Shown: positions 25,839 to 35,017 of the stretch, in pieces
How positions within the stretch are numbered: the stretch's first letter is position 1
How the letters are laid out: each line of letters opens with the position of its first letter
From: an uncultured Flavobacteriales bacterium
GTDB taxonomy: Bacteria; Bacteroidota; Bacteroidia; Flavobacteriales_D; Sanyastnellaceae
Assembly: GCA_943787435.1 (NCBI GenBank)
Contig: CALSMK010000014.1
Location: forward strand, 29,097-93,096
Length of the DNA: 64,000 bases
Reading direction: 5' to 3'
Made by a program: the position numbers and the translations under genes
The notes under the pieces: generated by a model
The model's database searches: none
What the model was told of the DNA's origin: nothing
Seen by the model: only the letters and a program-made list of their open reading frames with translations

Positions 25839-27538
25839 AAGTAAATAAACGGGGTCCCTCCAGCGGACAACACAGCCATCGCCACGCCCACAGCGGCCAC
25901 GGCGGTGACGATTTGCACCCCAAAAGGCGCTGTGGCAAAAGCCATCCGATAGCGTGACTTCCACGTCGATGGAAGCAGGTGAATGACATAGCCCAGGCCC
26001 ATCACCAAGAAGACGTGCCCAAAGTGAGAAGTGACCTCACGGATGACTTCCCACGATGTGGCTGAAGCCAATTGGGTCAGCACCGAATTCGCAGCCGACC
26101 ATTCTCCTTCCAAATCGTGGTTGGTTCCAAAACTGGCCCAAGTGGTGTGCGATGCCGTGCGAAACCAAATTCGGGTGAAGGTGATGAAATGGAAGGTCAA
26201 GAGAATGGCCACGGCGCGCTTCCATATTCGATCCTTGTTTTCCCAAGGGCTCACCTTTCTCCAAAGCTTGTATACGGTGATGCCCAAGCCATTGAGTCCC
26301 CCCCAAATCACAAAGTTCCAGCTCGCTCCATGCCACAGGCCACCGAGGAGCATGGTCATCCATATGTTGACATTGGTGATGACCCAACGACGGAACCGAG
26401 GGATGCGTGACATGGCGATGGCTCCACCCACCAAGGCCGCGAATAGTGTTCCGATGAAGGTGGGGTCGGGGTAGAGGAGGACCACGAACGTGAGCAGGAA
26501 ACTGGCGCTGATGGCAGTGAACCAAGAGGCGCTGCGGTTGCCGCCCATGGGGATGTACAAGTAGTCTTTGAGCCAGCCGCTCAAGCTCATGTGCCAGCGG
26601 CGCCAAAAGTTGCCACAGCTGTCGGCTTTGTAGGGGCTGTTGAAGTTTTGGGGCAGCCGGTATCCCATCAACAAGGCCACGCCGATGGCCATGTCGGTGT
26701 ACCCGCTAAAGTCAGCGTATACCTGCAAGGAATAGCCGTACATGGCCATGAGCACCTCGAATCCGCTGTGCGCATTGGGGGCGGCAAAAACCCGATCATT
26801 GAAGTTGACCGCGATCCAATCGGCAAGCAAGACCTTTTTCATCAACCCATTGAGGATCCAAAAACCGGCCAAGCCCACCATGTCTTTGGTCAGTGCCGCC
26901 GGGCGGAGTATTTGCGGCACAAAATCCGCAGCGCGCACAATGGGACCGGCCACCAATTGAGGGAAGAAGGACACGTAGAATCCAAAATCGCTGAGCCTTT
27001 TCAGGGCCTTCACCTGCCGCCGGTGGATGTCGACTGTGTAACTGATGGTTTGGAAGGTGTAGAAGCTGATGCCAACCGGCAGAAGAATGCGGTCCACCGA
27101 CCATTGCGTGCCCAACACTTCGTTGGCGCCCATCGCCAGCCAGTTTCGGGGAATGATGTCCCAACCTGTGGCGCTGTTCCAGGCATCGGTTAGGAAGTAT
27201 GTGTACTTGAAATAAAACAGCAAGCCCAAGTTGAGCAGGATGCTCAGGGCCAACCATCGGTTGCGGCTCCCTTGTCGGTCGCTGCGCTCAATTCGGTGTC
27301 CGATGAGGTAGTCGCTCAGGGTGGAGAAAAGCAGGATCAGAACAAACCACCCAGAGGTCTTCCAGTAAAACAACAGACTGGCCATGAGCAGCCAAACGTG
27401 GCGCAGGGTCCGGCGCTTGTCCTTGTGCATCAGACCGTCGATGGCCAGCACCCCCATCAGAAACAGCCAAAACCCCACATCCAAGAAGGTCCAAGGCGCA
27501 CCGGGATGGAAGGTCAGTATATCGCGCAGCTCCGTCAT
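25829..27538 (-). CDS. MBOAT-family O-acyltransferase (AlgI/PatA type)
   Basis: 569 residues with about a dozen hydrophobic segments. Family motifs are clear: SFYTFQTISYTVDIHR, QLVAGPIVRAADFVPQI, NFWRRWHMSLSGWLKDYLY, and the active-site His in LLGGLWHGASWNFVIWGG. MBOAT proteins move acyl groups, usually acetyl, across the inner membrane to polysaccharides or peptidoglycan. It is the last gene of the operon 32028-25829; its start overlaps the stop of the SGNH gene (27535). With two SGNH hydrolases upstream, a role in cell-envelope O-acetylation is the best inference. Confidence 0.9.
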   Translation of the reverse strand: MTELRDILTFHPGAPWTFLDVGFWLFLMGVLAIDGLMHKDKRRTLRHVWLLMASLLFYWKTSGWFVLILLFSTLSDYLIGHRIERSDRQGSRNRWLALSILLNLGLLFYFKYTYFLTDAWNSATGWDIIPRNWLAMGANEVLGTQWSVDRILLPVGISFYTFQTISYTVDIHRRQVKALKRLSDFGFYVSFFPQLVAGPIVRAADFVPQILRPAALTKDMVGLAGFWILNGLMKKVLLADWIAVNFNDRVFAAPNAHSGFEVLMAMYGYSLQVYADFSGYTDMAIGVALLMGYRLPQNFNSPYKADSCGNFWRRWHMSLSGWLKDYLYIPMGGNRSASWFTAISASFLLTFVVLLYPDPTFIGTLFAALVGGAIAMSRIPRFRRWVITNVNIWMTMLLGGLWHGASWNFVIWGGLNGLGITVYKLWRKVSPWENKDRIWKRAVAILLTFHFITFTRIWFRTASHTTWASFGTNHDLEGEWSAANSVLTQLASATSWEVIREVTSHFGHVFLVMGLGYVIHLLPSTWKSRYRMAFATAPFGVQIVTAVAAVGVAMAVLSAGGTPFIYFQF

Positions 27539-28830
27539 TCGGTCAGGGATTCATGGGCGACGGCGGCCCGAGTGAGCGTATCGTACAAGAGTTCTCCAAT
27601 CAGGATGTAGCCATCTCGGTTGAAGTGCAGCCTGTCGCTCGCCGCCATTCCCTCGCGGTACAGCTGATCCATGGAGTGGGCGCCTCCCAATGCTTCATAG
27701 AGGTCCCAGCAGGCCACCTTTTTTTCAATGACCAAGTCCAGCATCACGTCCTTCACCGCTTCGGCATTGGGGTTGTGCCTGTGCTTGTAGTGGCTGTCAT
27801 TGTTGGTGACCAGCAGAATGCATACGTCGGGGCAGGCCATGCGCAAAGAGTCGATGATGCGGGCATACCTCTGTTTGAACCGCTGAGGGTTAAATCGCTC
27901 AGGGGCCATGTGCGCGTCGTTGATGCCCCAAGCCAAAATGGCCAGGTCGGCGCCCACTTCTCGCAGTTGAGGGACCAAGTGGGGGTGCCTGAGCCAGGCG
28001 GCTGAACTCGCGCCATTTCCACCCAGGTCATGGTAGATCAAATCGGGGTCCATGGGGGGGTGGGCCACCCCTTGCACATAGGCCGTTTCCCCAGCTGGAG
28101 GAATGAGGAGCAAGGTGTCGGGCAGGTCTTCGCCCTCCAGATCTACGGTCAAGACCCCACTGGAATCGGCGTGAAATGGGCGCTCCAATCCCGCCACGGA
28201 CCAATGGCCAATGTGGCCAGGTCGGGTCAGCAACATCAGTGAAGAGGCGCAGGATTCTCCAGCCGGTTTTCCTGTCCACACCCGCAGCGTGTCGCCTTGT
28301 TCTGCGCTGGCTTCCAATCCGGTCAAGCCCCATTGACCGCTGTGCCTGCGGTGCGCCGACCGCTGACCGCGCCACTCTGATGGAGAATCCCAACCGGTTC
28401 CTGGAGGTCCATTTTCGCCCACCAGTCTGTGGGGCGGGAGGATGCCCCGGGACACAGTCAGGCCAGGTCGATCCGCTTGCAAACGTTGGCGGAATGCCCA
28501 GCCAATTCTGCCGGCTTGGACATGCGACCCGCCAAAGTGAAGGAGGTTCAACGGGGCAGAGGTGGCAGGCCCCTGGTCCAAGAGCAGGGCATGCCAATCC
28601 TTCAGGAATGGACCCAGGTTTTCTTCGCCGAACAAGACGGATTCTGTAGGGTGCAAAAAGGAAAGCGATTCGGATCGAAGCGGGTCCGTCGCCTGTGGCT
28701 TGCGGATTTCGGAGGTCAACTCCGCTTCCAACGCCGCGTCGGACTGACTCCACAAGTCGGTCATCATCCCGCCGAGCATCCACGCCATGGCCACCGTTCG
28801 CCAAGTGAAGATCCGATCAGGGGCCATCAT
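27535..28830 (-). CDS. SGNH/GDSL-type hydrolase, exported
   Basis: 431 residues with a signal-like N-terminus (VAMAWMLGGMMTDLWSQ). The SGNH blocks are LLHFGGSHVQAGRIG (block I, with GGS in place of the usual GDS), LAILAWGINDAHM (Asn block), and SDRLHFNRDGY (DxxH block). The Ser, Asn, Asp and His needed for activity are all present, so it is probably active in spite of the changed block I. Such proteins add or remove acetyl groups. Start codons 28830 or 28827 are both possible. It overlaps the upstream SGNH gene by 14 bases and the MBOAT gene by 4. Confidence 0.75.
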   Translation of the reverse strand: MMAPDRIFTWRTVAMAWMLGGMMTDLWSQSDAALEAELTSEIRKPQATDPLRSESLSFLHPTESVLFGEENLGPFLKDWHALLLDQGPATSAPLNLLHFGGSHVQAGRIGWAFRQRLQADRPGLTVSRGILPPHRLVGENGPPGTGWDSPSEWRGQRSAHRRHSGQWGLTGLEASAEQGDTLRVWTGKPAGESCASSLMLLTRPGHIGHWSVAGLERPFHADSSGVLTVDLEGEDLPDTLLLIPPAGETAYVQGVAHPPMDPDLIYHDLGGNGASSAAWLRHPHLVPQLREVGADLAILAWGINDAHMAPERFNPQRFKQRYARIIDSLRMACPDVCILLVTNNDSHYKHRHNPNAEAVKDVMLDLVIEKKVACWDLYEALGGAHSMDQLYREGMAASDRLHFNRDGYILIGELLYDTLTRAAVAHESLTE

Positions 28831-30652
28831 TGGGGGTTTGAATGGATTGAACGGCCTGAGCTGGGCGCCGGGCAATGCTGGTCATGGGGGTGCGGTCACC
28901 TCCTTTCTTCCATGCCCTGAATTCGGCCCACAGGGCGCGGTCTAATAGTTTGCCAACCTGTTTGGCACCCAGTGGTGTAAAGTGAATGTGGTCGGGTCCG
29001 GCCAGTGGGGGAGTGGCCTTGACCCAGGCGGGCATGCTTCCCAATCCCCCCATCACATCCAACAGGTCCCAATGGGCAGCGCCTGCCTCCAACGACACTT
29101 CCTTGAGCGCATCGCGGACAGCCGAAAGTCGAGGGAATGGCGTCCAATTCAGGCCAGACTTCTCGGCCATGTCGGAGGGGCCTATCACCAGAATGGCCGC
29201 ACGCGGTTGGAGGGCTTGAAAAAGTTCAATCTGGCGACCAAACCAACCGGCATAGCGAACAGCGGCGACGGAGTCCCGGCAATAGGGCACAGTGTTTCCG
29301 CCGAATTGCAAAACAATCAAGTCGGGGTCGATGCTTCGGAGTTGCCTTGAGAATGTGGGGCGGTGCAGTTTTCGAAACAAGGTGCCCGACGAACCGCGCA
29401 TGGCCACCGAATGCCATTGCACCCCGCCCCCAATGGGGTGCACGGCGAACAATCGGGGCGGCGCCGCACTGAAGCACAGTTGAGAGCGAGGGGCTCGGGT
29501 CTGTCCGGCAGGAATGGAAACCAGGCGCTGGCCAGGCGGATCGCCAGGGCGCAGGGTGTCGATGGGCGTTCCATTCAAGCTCAGGATGGATTCGCTGTGA
29601 ACGGTGTCGTGCCAAAGCGACAAGTTCGACCAGCGGCCAAAGCTCTTGTGGTTGCGTTTTTCGGGCCCGATGGTCAAGCAAGGGCCTTCACCAGAGTCGG
29701 CCACGGCGGTCGCATAGCTGCCCAGGAGACCATAATTTTCATCTTGGTCGGTGCTGTCACGGCGACCGAAGCGGGTGTGCCGCGACCAATCGCCACTGTG
29801 GGATTGGGAAAGGGCAAAGCTCTGCACCAAGGGGATGGGCGGTTGGATGCCCGGTCCAAATCCACCCCAGCGCTCCTGCCACTGGTGACGCAATGTCCCA
29901 GAAATGCGGTCGCCTTCGATTTGGCTGTCGCCGTAATGAAGGACGGTGATGGGCACGCCGTCATCCAAACGCCGAAAGAGACTGTCAAAGGCCGGTTGTG
30001 CTTCCTCGGGAATGCGAATCCGAAGGGCGCTGGAAATCCAGTCGCTGGCCATGGATGGCACAGGGGCCGGCGTGGGCGTGGGTGACGAAGAAGAGGCGGA
30101 GGCAGAGCTGTCGCCTGACGAAGCCTCGAGCGGCATGCCAGAATCGGCGGTCGCCGGCGTCCGGGCTGTTGAATCTGCAGAGGTTGCCGATGTTGGCCAT
30201 CCGATGGATGCTGAGGGTTCGCTTGTGCCTTGGGGAGTCAGAGGGTCCAGACCTTCGGGCCGCGGACCTTCAGCCTGCGGACTTGCCGACAGCGGACTTC
30301 CTGACAGTGGGCTTTCAGCGGTTTGGGAGTTGACGGAATCCGCGAAGGGTGACACCTCGGCGCCATCCCCGCTTGCATCGGCCGCCTCTGCAGCGGACAA
30401 TTGGCTGTCGTATTCCTCAAGCAAGGCCTGCACATCGTCAGGAGACCAGCGCGGAATGATGGGGGTGACCGACTCAGGGGTCAGCCACGGCGCAAAAGCA
30501 TGGGGCATGGTCAACTTGACCTTGGTCCCCATCAAGTTCCAACCGTCTTCTGGACACAGGCGCGCCAGAGTAAGGGCAGCACAACCGATGACCACCAAGG
30601 CAATCAAGGGCCGCCAACGGCCATCATTGGATGGAGCATCCGGCGCATTCAT
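28817..30652 (-). CDS. SGNH/GDSL-type hydrolase with a long low-complexity linker
   Basis: 611 residues. One N-terminal membrane helix (PLIALVVIGCAALTLARL) anchors it. Residues about 80-205 are a Ser/Ala/Pro/Thr-rich linker that includes short SPLSxSP-like repeats. The C-terminal half is an SGNH domain: TVLHYGDSQIEGDRIS (block I), LIVLQFGGNTVPYC (Asn block), and GPDHIHFTPLGAKQVG (DxxH block), with all catalytic residues present. It probably acts in the periplasm on glycans made by the partner MBOAT protein. It overlaps the LysM gene by 4 bases and the next SGNH gene by 14. Confidence 0.8.
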   Translation of the reverse strand: MNAPDAPSNDGRWRPLIALVVIGCAALTLARLCPEDGWNLMGTKVKLTMPHAFAPWLTPESVTPIIPRWSPDDVQALLEEYDSQLSAAEAADASGDGAEVSPFADSVNSQTAESPLSGSPLSASPQAEGPRPEGLDPLTPQGTSEPSASIGWPTSATSADSTARTPATADSGMPLEASSGDSSASASSSSPTPTPAPVPSMASDWISSALRIRIPEEAQPAFDSLFRRLDDGVPITVLHYGDSQIEGDRISGTLRHQWQERWGGFGPGIQPPIPLVQSFALSQSHSGDWSRHTRFGRRDSTDQDENYGLLGSYATAVADSGEGPCLTIGPEKRNHKSFGRWSNLSLWHDTVHSESILSLNGTPIDTLRPGDPPGQRLVSIPAGQTRAPRSQLCFSAAPPRLFAVHPIGGGVQWHSVAMRGSSGTLFRKLHRPTFSRQLRSIDPDLIVLQFGGNTVPYCRDSVAAVRYAGWFGRQIELFQALQPRAAILVIGPSDMAEKSGLNWTPFPRLSAVRDALKEVSLEAGAAHWDLLDVMGGLGSMPAWVKATPPLAGPDHIHFTPLGAKQVGKLLDRALWAEFRAWKKGGDRTPMTSIARRPAQAVQSIQTPNDGP

Positions 30653-32028
30653 TGAACGGGAACACGCAGGCGCATGCCAGGTTGCAGGTTTTCGGCCGGT
30701 GTGTCATTGCTCTTCATCAGAAGCTCGAGACCCACGTTGGGGTACTGGGCGGCAATGGACCAATAGGACTCTCCGTCTTTGACGGTGTGCCAGACCCAAC
30801 TGATTTCCGAAGGGGAGGACACTGGGGCTTGGGGACTGGGGCTGGATGGTGCTGTGGGCGGAGCGCAGCGCATGTTCAAGGCCTGTCCCACGCGGATCAA
30901 GTCTCCGTTGAGGCCATTCCAACGCTGGATTTCTTCGATGCGCACCCCGAACCTGCGTGCGAGGGTGCCCAAGACTTCGCCCGGCATGACAGTGTGGACC
31001 CAAAGAAAACCAGGTTCCTTTTGACTGGGTCGCCAAAGGCACCAGTCAGAGCGCTGCTCTGGTGTGGTCCCTTCAATCATTTCGGAGGGAATCAAAACCT
31101 GGTTTCTGGATGGGGTCAGGCCGATAGAGTCGGTGGTGAACCAAGGGTTTTCATCCCTCACACCCCGGATGTCGACATTGAGTTTGGCCAAATGCTGAAA
31201 GAACAAGGTGGGAGAACTGTCGCATACATGAGAAGACCATTCTTTGGAGCGCAGGGCCCACAGTGCAGAAAAGCTGTCCCGCTCAAAGTTCCGGTCCACT
31301 TGAAGCATCACCCTGAGCAAGTGCAGCCAGCCCAACAAGTCGGCATCCAACGAACCTGAATCAAACGACCTCGCCGCTTGCTCCCCGCGAACAAACGCCA
31401 AGACTTGTCGGATGGGGGATGCTTTGAACCCTTGACCCACCTGCGCAATCCTAACACAGGCCGCAGCCGCCATGGCTTCTGGAACGTGGCGCTCATCCCA
31501 ACCTCGTCGGATGTCCAAGCCCAAGAGCAAGGCCGTTGGCATGTCCATGGCCCATGCGCCGGCCCTGCGGTTGGGGCCGTAATAGCTGTTGTCCCATCCG
31601 GTCAGAACCATGGGCAGCACCGACCATTCGCTGGGCAAATTTTGCGCCTGGAGGCTCTCGATCATGGCCGGTCGATGCCGGTCGGCCAAGGCGTGAACCA
31701 GTTTGAACCGCATCATGCCCCCTTCTAAGATTCGCCCCAACGCGCGGTCGGCGTGGTGTTCGGCCAGCGGCAGGTTCTCCAACTCCTCAATCAAGGTTTC
31801 GGCCCATGGACTCAAGGGCCGCCATTGGTTCACGGTCAGTTGGGGGCTCATGGGGGTGGTGAGGCACCCGGGCTCAATCCTTTCCAAATCACCGGCCCAC
31901 GGCCTGTTCTCCAAGTCGGACACCATGACCGCCCATCGTTGCAAATCAGGCTGCGCAACCACAGGGTTTTTGGGCAACAAAGCGAGGCCCAAACAAATCA
32001 CAGCCATTGACCGGGTCATTATCAGCAT
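30649..32028 (-). CDS. LysM protein with a degenerate MltD-like transglycosylase domain
   Basis: 459 residues with a signal peptide (VICLGLALLPKNPVVAQ). Residues about 131-196 follow the MltD layout: LPSEWSVLPMVLTGWDNSY, AGAWAMDMPTALLLGL, then DERHVPEAMAAAACVRI. Where MltD has the catalytic Glu (VESAF), this protein has VLTGW, so it is probably not an active lytic transglycosylase. Two LysM domains follow (VMPGEVLGTLARRFGV near 345 and VKDGESYWSIAAQYPNV near 415), which bind peptidoglycan. It starts the operon with the two SGNH genes and the MBOAT gene. Confidence 0.75.
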   Translation of the reverse strand: MLIMTRSMAVICLGLALLPKNPVVAQPDLQRWAVMVSDLENRPWAGDLERIEPGCLTTPMSPQLTVNQWRPLSPWAETLIEELENLPLAEHHADRALGRILEGGMMRFKLVHALADRHRPAMIESLQAQNLPSEWSVLPMVLTGWDNSYYGPNRRAGAWAMDMPTALLLGLDIRRGWDERHVPEAMAAAACVRIAQVGQGFKASPIRQVLAFVRGEQAARSFDSGSLDADLLGWLHLLRVMLQVDRNFERDSFSALWALRSKEWSSHVCDSSPTLFFQHLAKLNVDIRGVRDENPWFTTDSIGLTPSRNQVLIPSEMIEGTTPEQRSDWCLWRPSQKEPGFLWVHTVMPGEVLGTLARRFGVRIEEIQRWNGLNGDLIRVGQALNMRCAPPTAPSSPSPQAPVSSPSEISWVWHTVKDGESYWSIAAQYPNVGLELLMKSNDTPAENLQPGMRLRVPVQ

Positions 32029-32093
32029 ATTCGGACACGAAGATGCGGGCCTTCCCCTGTAACTTCTTTATCCAACCAGCTGTTGTTCTGCCC

Positions 32094-33692
32094 ATGTCCT
32101 CGAAATCCATCCACCATGTGGAAATGCGTGAGCGCATTTTGGCGTTGGAAAAGCAGGTGGCCAAACTCCAGGCGAAACAACAGAACTACCAGGGAATCCT
32201 CGAGAACATGGAATTGGGGATTTTGGAGGTGGACCTGGATGAACGCATCGTGAAGGCTTACCCCAAATTCTGTGAGCTTCTTGGCTATACCGAGGAGGAG
32301 TTGATGGGGGAAAAGGCCTCTGAGAAGCTGTTGGATCGGGAGCTCCATGATCAAATGGACAAGCAGACATTGGCCCGCAACAATGGTGAGTCAGGACTTT
32401 ATGAAGTGCCTGTCAGAACCAAGTCAGGGAAGGCGAAGTGGTTGCTCATCAGCGGTGTTCCCGTGCGAAATACCAAGGGGGAAATCGTGGGGTCGATGGG
32501 CACCCACTACGACATCAGTGAGCGAAAGCGGGACGAAGAAGCGCTGATGCTGGCCAAGGATGAAGCGGAGAAAGCGCGTCAAGCAGAGCGCGAATTCTTG
32601 ACCAAAATGAGCCATGAAATCCGCACCCCCATGAATGCCATCATGGGCATGTCTGTGCTCATGAGTGAGACGGGCTTGGATGCCGATCAAAGAAAATTGC
32701 TCAATGGCATCCAGCATGGAAGCGCCCTTCTTCAGCGCATGCTCGATGGTGTCATGGACCTGTCAAAATTGGAGGCCAATAAAATGGAGTGTCGGTTGGA
32801 AGCTGCAGAATTGGCTCCCCTTTTTGAAGCTGTTGTGGCCTCATTTGAACCGCTTCTGCAAGAAAAAGGCGTGTCCCTCAGCTGTTCTTTGGCACCGGAG
32901 TTAAATGGCAAGTTCATGGTGGATGGCCCCGTACTTTCCCGCGTGCTCATGAACATCATTGGCAATGCGGCCAAGTTCACGGCCAAAGGTGCCATTGAAG
33001 TATCGGCCCAATGGAACCAAGTTGGGGAGGGAGAAGATGGACGGCTGGACGTGCAAGTGAAGGACTCGGGAGTGGGCATCGATGCTTCAGATGTAGAACA
33101 CATTTTTGGCCGTTTTAAGCAGGCTTCCAACCGAAAAGTTGAACACGGTGGGACCGGTCTTGGGTTGGCCATTGTGAAGGAGCTGTGTCAGCTGCATGGA
33201 GGCGATGTCTCCGTGGAAAGCACGTTGGGAAAGGGCAGCACATTCTTGTTTCATTTTGCGGCAAGGAAGGTGGCCTTTGAGAAAAACAAGGCCCATCGAG
33301 AAATTGCAGATTTGAGGGGCATCCGGATTTTGGTTGCCGAAGACAACGAGCTGAATCTGTTTTTCATTCGAACCCTGCTCAAGCGCTGGGGGTGCAACGC
33401 CACCTTCGCTTCGGATGGACATGAAGCCATCGAAGAATGGAGGTCCAAACCGTTCGATGTGATCTTGATGGACATTCAAATGCCCAATTTCAATGGGCTG
33501 GAGGCAGCTGCAGTGATTCGCTCAGAAGAAAGGGAGCATGACAAAGCTCACCTCCCCATTGTGGCCTTGAGTGCTTTTGCCTTTGATCACGACAAAAAGG
33601 AAGCGCTGGGCGTTGGAATGGATGATTACTTGATCAAGCCTTACACCGAGGAACAGCTGATGAATGTCTTGCGCAAATACAGGCCTGCCTGA
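32094..33692 (+). CDS. Hybrid sensor histidine kinase (PAS-HisKA-HATPase-REC)
   Basis: 532 residues from ATG 32094 ([13 protein letters not shown]). Order: short coiled coil ([18 protein letters not shown]), PAS domain (about 40-160, ending in [13 protein letters not shown]), HisKA box [22 protein letters not shown]-binding N box ([10 protein letters not shown]) and G boxes ([16 protein letters not shown]), then a receiver domain with phospho-accepting Asp in [13 protein letters not shown]. No membrane helix is present, so it senses an internal signal. There is no separate regulator gene nearby. It is divergent from the LysM operon. Confidence 0.92.
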   Translation: MSSKSIHHVEMRERILALEKQVAKLQAKQQNYQGILENMELGILEVDLDERIVKAYPKFCELLGYTEEELMGEKASEKLLDRELHDQMDKQTLARNNGESGLYEVPVRTKSGKAKWLLISGVPVRNTKGEIVGSMGTHYDISERKRDEEALMLAKDEAEKARQAEREFLTKMSHEIRTPMNAIMGMSVLMSETGLDADQRKLLNGIQHGSALLQRMLDGVMDLSKLEANKMECRLEAAELAPLFEAVVASFEPLLQEKGVSLSCSLAPELNGKFMVDGPVLSRVLMNIIGNAAKFTAKGAIEVSAQWNQVGEGEDGRLDVQVKDSGVGIDASDVEHIFGRFKQASNRKVEHGGTGLGLAIVKELCQLHGGDVSVESTLGKGSTFLFHFAARKVAFEKNKAHREIADLRGIRILVAEDNELNLFFIRTLLKRWGCNATFASDGHEAIEEWRSKPFDVILMDIQMPNFNGLEAAAVIRSEEREHDKAHLPIVALSAFAFDHDKKEALGVGMDDYLIKPYTEEQLMNVLRKYRPA

Positions 33693-33819
33693 CTTTGCCA
33701 TCGTCCGAAGCGGAATATAACTGAGTCTTATCCATCAAAAGAATAGACAAAAGCATATTTAATTACGACGAAAGAGGGGATTCGCTTTGCGAAGAGAGAT
33801 ATAATGTGTAAATTAAAGA

Positions 33820-33859
33820 TGTGGTTGACAGGCACTTCCGTTAAGGGAAGTCAACCACA
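33820..33859 (+). terminator. Imperfect long hairpin
   Basis: TGTGGTTGA (33820-33828) pairs with TCAACCACA (33851-33859), and inside it CTTCC (33835-33839) pairs with GGAAG (33846-33850), leaving a six-base bulge. There is no T-tract directly after it. It could be part of a small RNA or an RNA-stability element. Confidence 0.45.
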
Positions 33860-33878
33860 GTTGTGAATCGTAGAGAAG

Positions 33879-33905
33879 CACCCGCAACGGCGGGTGTTTC
33901 CATTT
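33879..33905 (+). terminator. Rho-independent-like terminator
   Basis: CACCCGC (33879-33885) pairs with GCGGGTG (33890-33896), loop AACG, followed by TTTCCATTTT. It would end either the hybrid-kinase transcript or a separate small RNA. Confidence 0.55.
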
Positions 33906-33990
33906 TAGGCATTTTGAGTCCGGGTTACTTTGTGGAGAAGCTCAAAGGCTGGCCGGTTGCAACAGCCAAACCCCGTGATAATTTGAACGG

Positions 33991-34464
33991 ATGGTGCCAG
34001 ATCGATCAGACCGCAGTTTCAAAATCATGGGGGGGAGGAAGACCTTCGACGTGTGTGATTATGTCTCACAAATGGGCTCTTCGGGCAGCTCCTTTGTTCT
34101 GTACGTGGGGTGTGACAGTCAAAACCACAGGAACCACACGGTCTATGTGACCACTGTGGTCTTTCGCTTTCCCCGTTCGGGCGCCCACGTGATTTACAGA
34201 AAGGAAAAGGTGCCCAAAATCTCCGACCTCTGGACCAAACTGTGGGGGGAGACGGAACGCTCAGTGGCCCTGGCCCATTTGATCCGCGAGGAGACTGGGG
34301 TGGAGGTCGAACAAATTGACCTGGACTTCAACACCGATCCTGCGCACCCCTCCAATAAACTGTTGAGCGCTTCTGCTGGATACATCCAATCTTTGGGCTT
34401 TCAAAGTGCGGCCAAGCCCAACCTGCTGATGGCGGCGTGGGCCGCAGATGCCCTCTGTCAATGA
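33991..34464 (+). CDS. YkuK-like (DUF458) RNase H-fold protein
   Basis: 157 residues. The family pattern is clear: FVLYVGCDSQNHRNHTVYVT with the first acidic residue, then KISDLWTKLWGETERSVAL, IDLDFNTDPAHPSNKLLSAS, GYIQSLGF and AAWAADALC at the end. DUF458 proteins have an RNase H-like fold; their biological role is little known. It overlaps the next gene by 4 bases (ATGA), so the two are translationally coupled. Confidence 0.8.
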   Translation: MVPDRSDRSFKIMGGRKTFDVCDYVSQMGSSGSSFVLYVGCDSQNHRNHTVYVTTVVFRFPRSGAHVIYRKEKVPKISDLWTKLWGETERSVALAHLIREETGVEVEQIDLDFNTDPAHPSNKLLSASAGYIQSLGFQSAAKPNLLMAAWAADALCQ

Positions 34465-34946
34465 AGACCACCCAAAAGTTGGAGACCCGTGTTTGCGTCA
34501 AAGCCCCCATGAATCAGGTGTGGGACTTCTTCCAAACGGCCCAGAACCTCACCACCATGACCCCGCCGGAACAAAAGGTCCGCATCGAGAGCAACGGTGA
34601 TGTTCCACTGCGTCCAGGCTTGGAGATTCGGATTTCTGTTTCGCCTGCGCTCGGGATCCGAACCGGTTGGCTCACCCGCATTGAAGAGGTGCATCCCGCA
34701 GAGGATGGGGGGCGAGAAGCTTGGTTCAGAGACACCCAACAACAAGGGCCTTTTTCATTGTGGAACCACACCCATCGGTTTGTGGCCATGGACCATGGTG
34801 GCACCGAAATTGTGGATGAGCTGGAGTACCGCCTGCCCCTTGGCGCATTGGGCCAAGCGGTAGCCGGCTGGTGGATCAAGCGGCAAATGGAAGGCCTGTT
34901 TGAATTCCGCACCGCAGCCTTGCATCAAGCCTTTGGTGCACCTTGA
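34461..34946 (+). CDS. SRPBCC-family protein
   Basis: 161 residues from ATG 34461, which overlaps the stop of the YkuK-like gene. Pattern of ligand-binding SRPBCC proteins: TRVCVKAPMNQVWDFFQTA at the start, NLTTMTPPEQKVRIES, and a long C-terminal helix (WWIKRQMEGLFEFRTAAL). It probably binds a small hydrophobic molecule in the cytoplasm. The substrate is unknown. Confidence 0.78.
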   Translation: MKTTQKLETRVCVKAPMNQVWDFFQTAQNLTTMTPPEQKVRIESNGDVPLRPGLEIRISVSPALGIRTGWLTRIEEVHPAEDGGREAWFRDTQQQGPFSLWNHTHRFVAMDHGGTEIVDELEYRLPLGALGQAVAGWWIKRQMEGLFEFRTAALHQAFGAP

Positions 34947-35017
34947 TCCAAACCATGTTCTTGTCACTGGTGCTCCTCCTTGAACAGAGACACCCTTCCT
35001 GGCATTAACTTGCCCGC

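Larger units (their letters stand above)
33693..33990. other. AT-rich intergenic stretch with two hairpins
   Basis: No reading frame of note. The left half is AT-rich. A long imperfect hairpin (33820-33859) is followed by a GC hairpin with a T-rich tail (33879-33905). It may hold the 3' end of the upstream kinase transcript or a small RNA. Confidence 0.5.
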
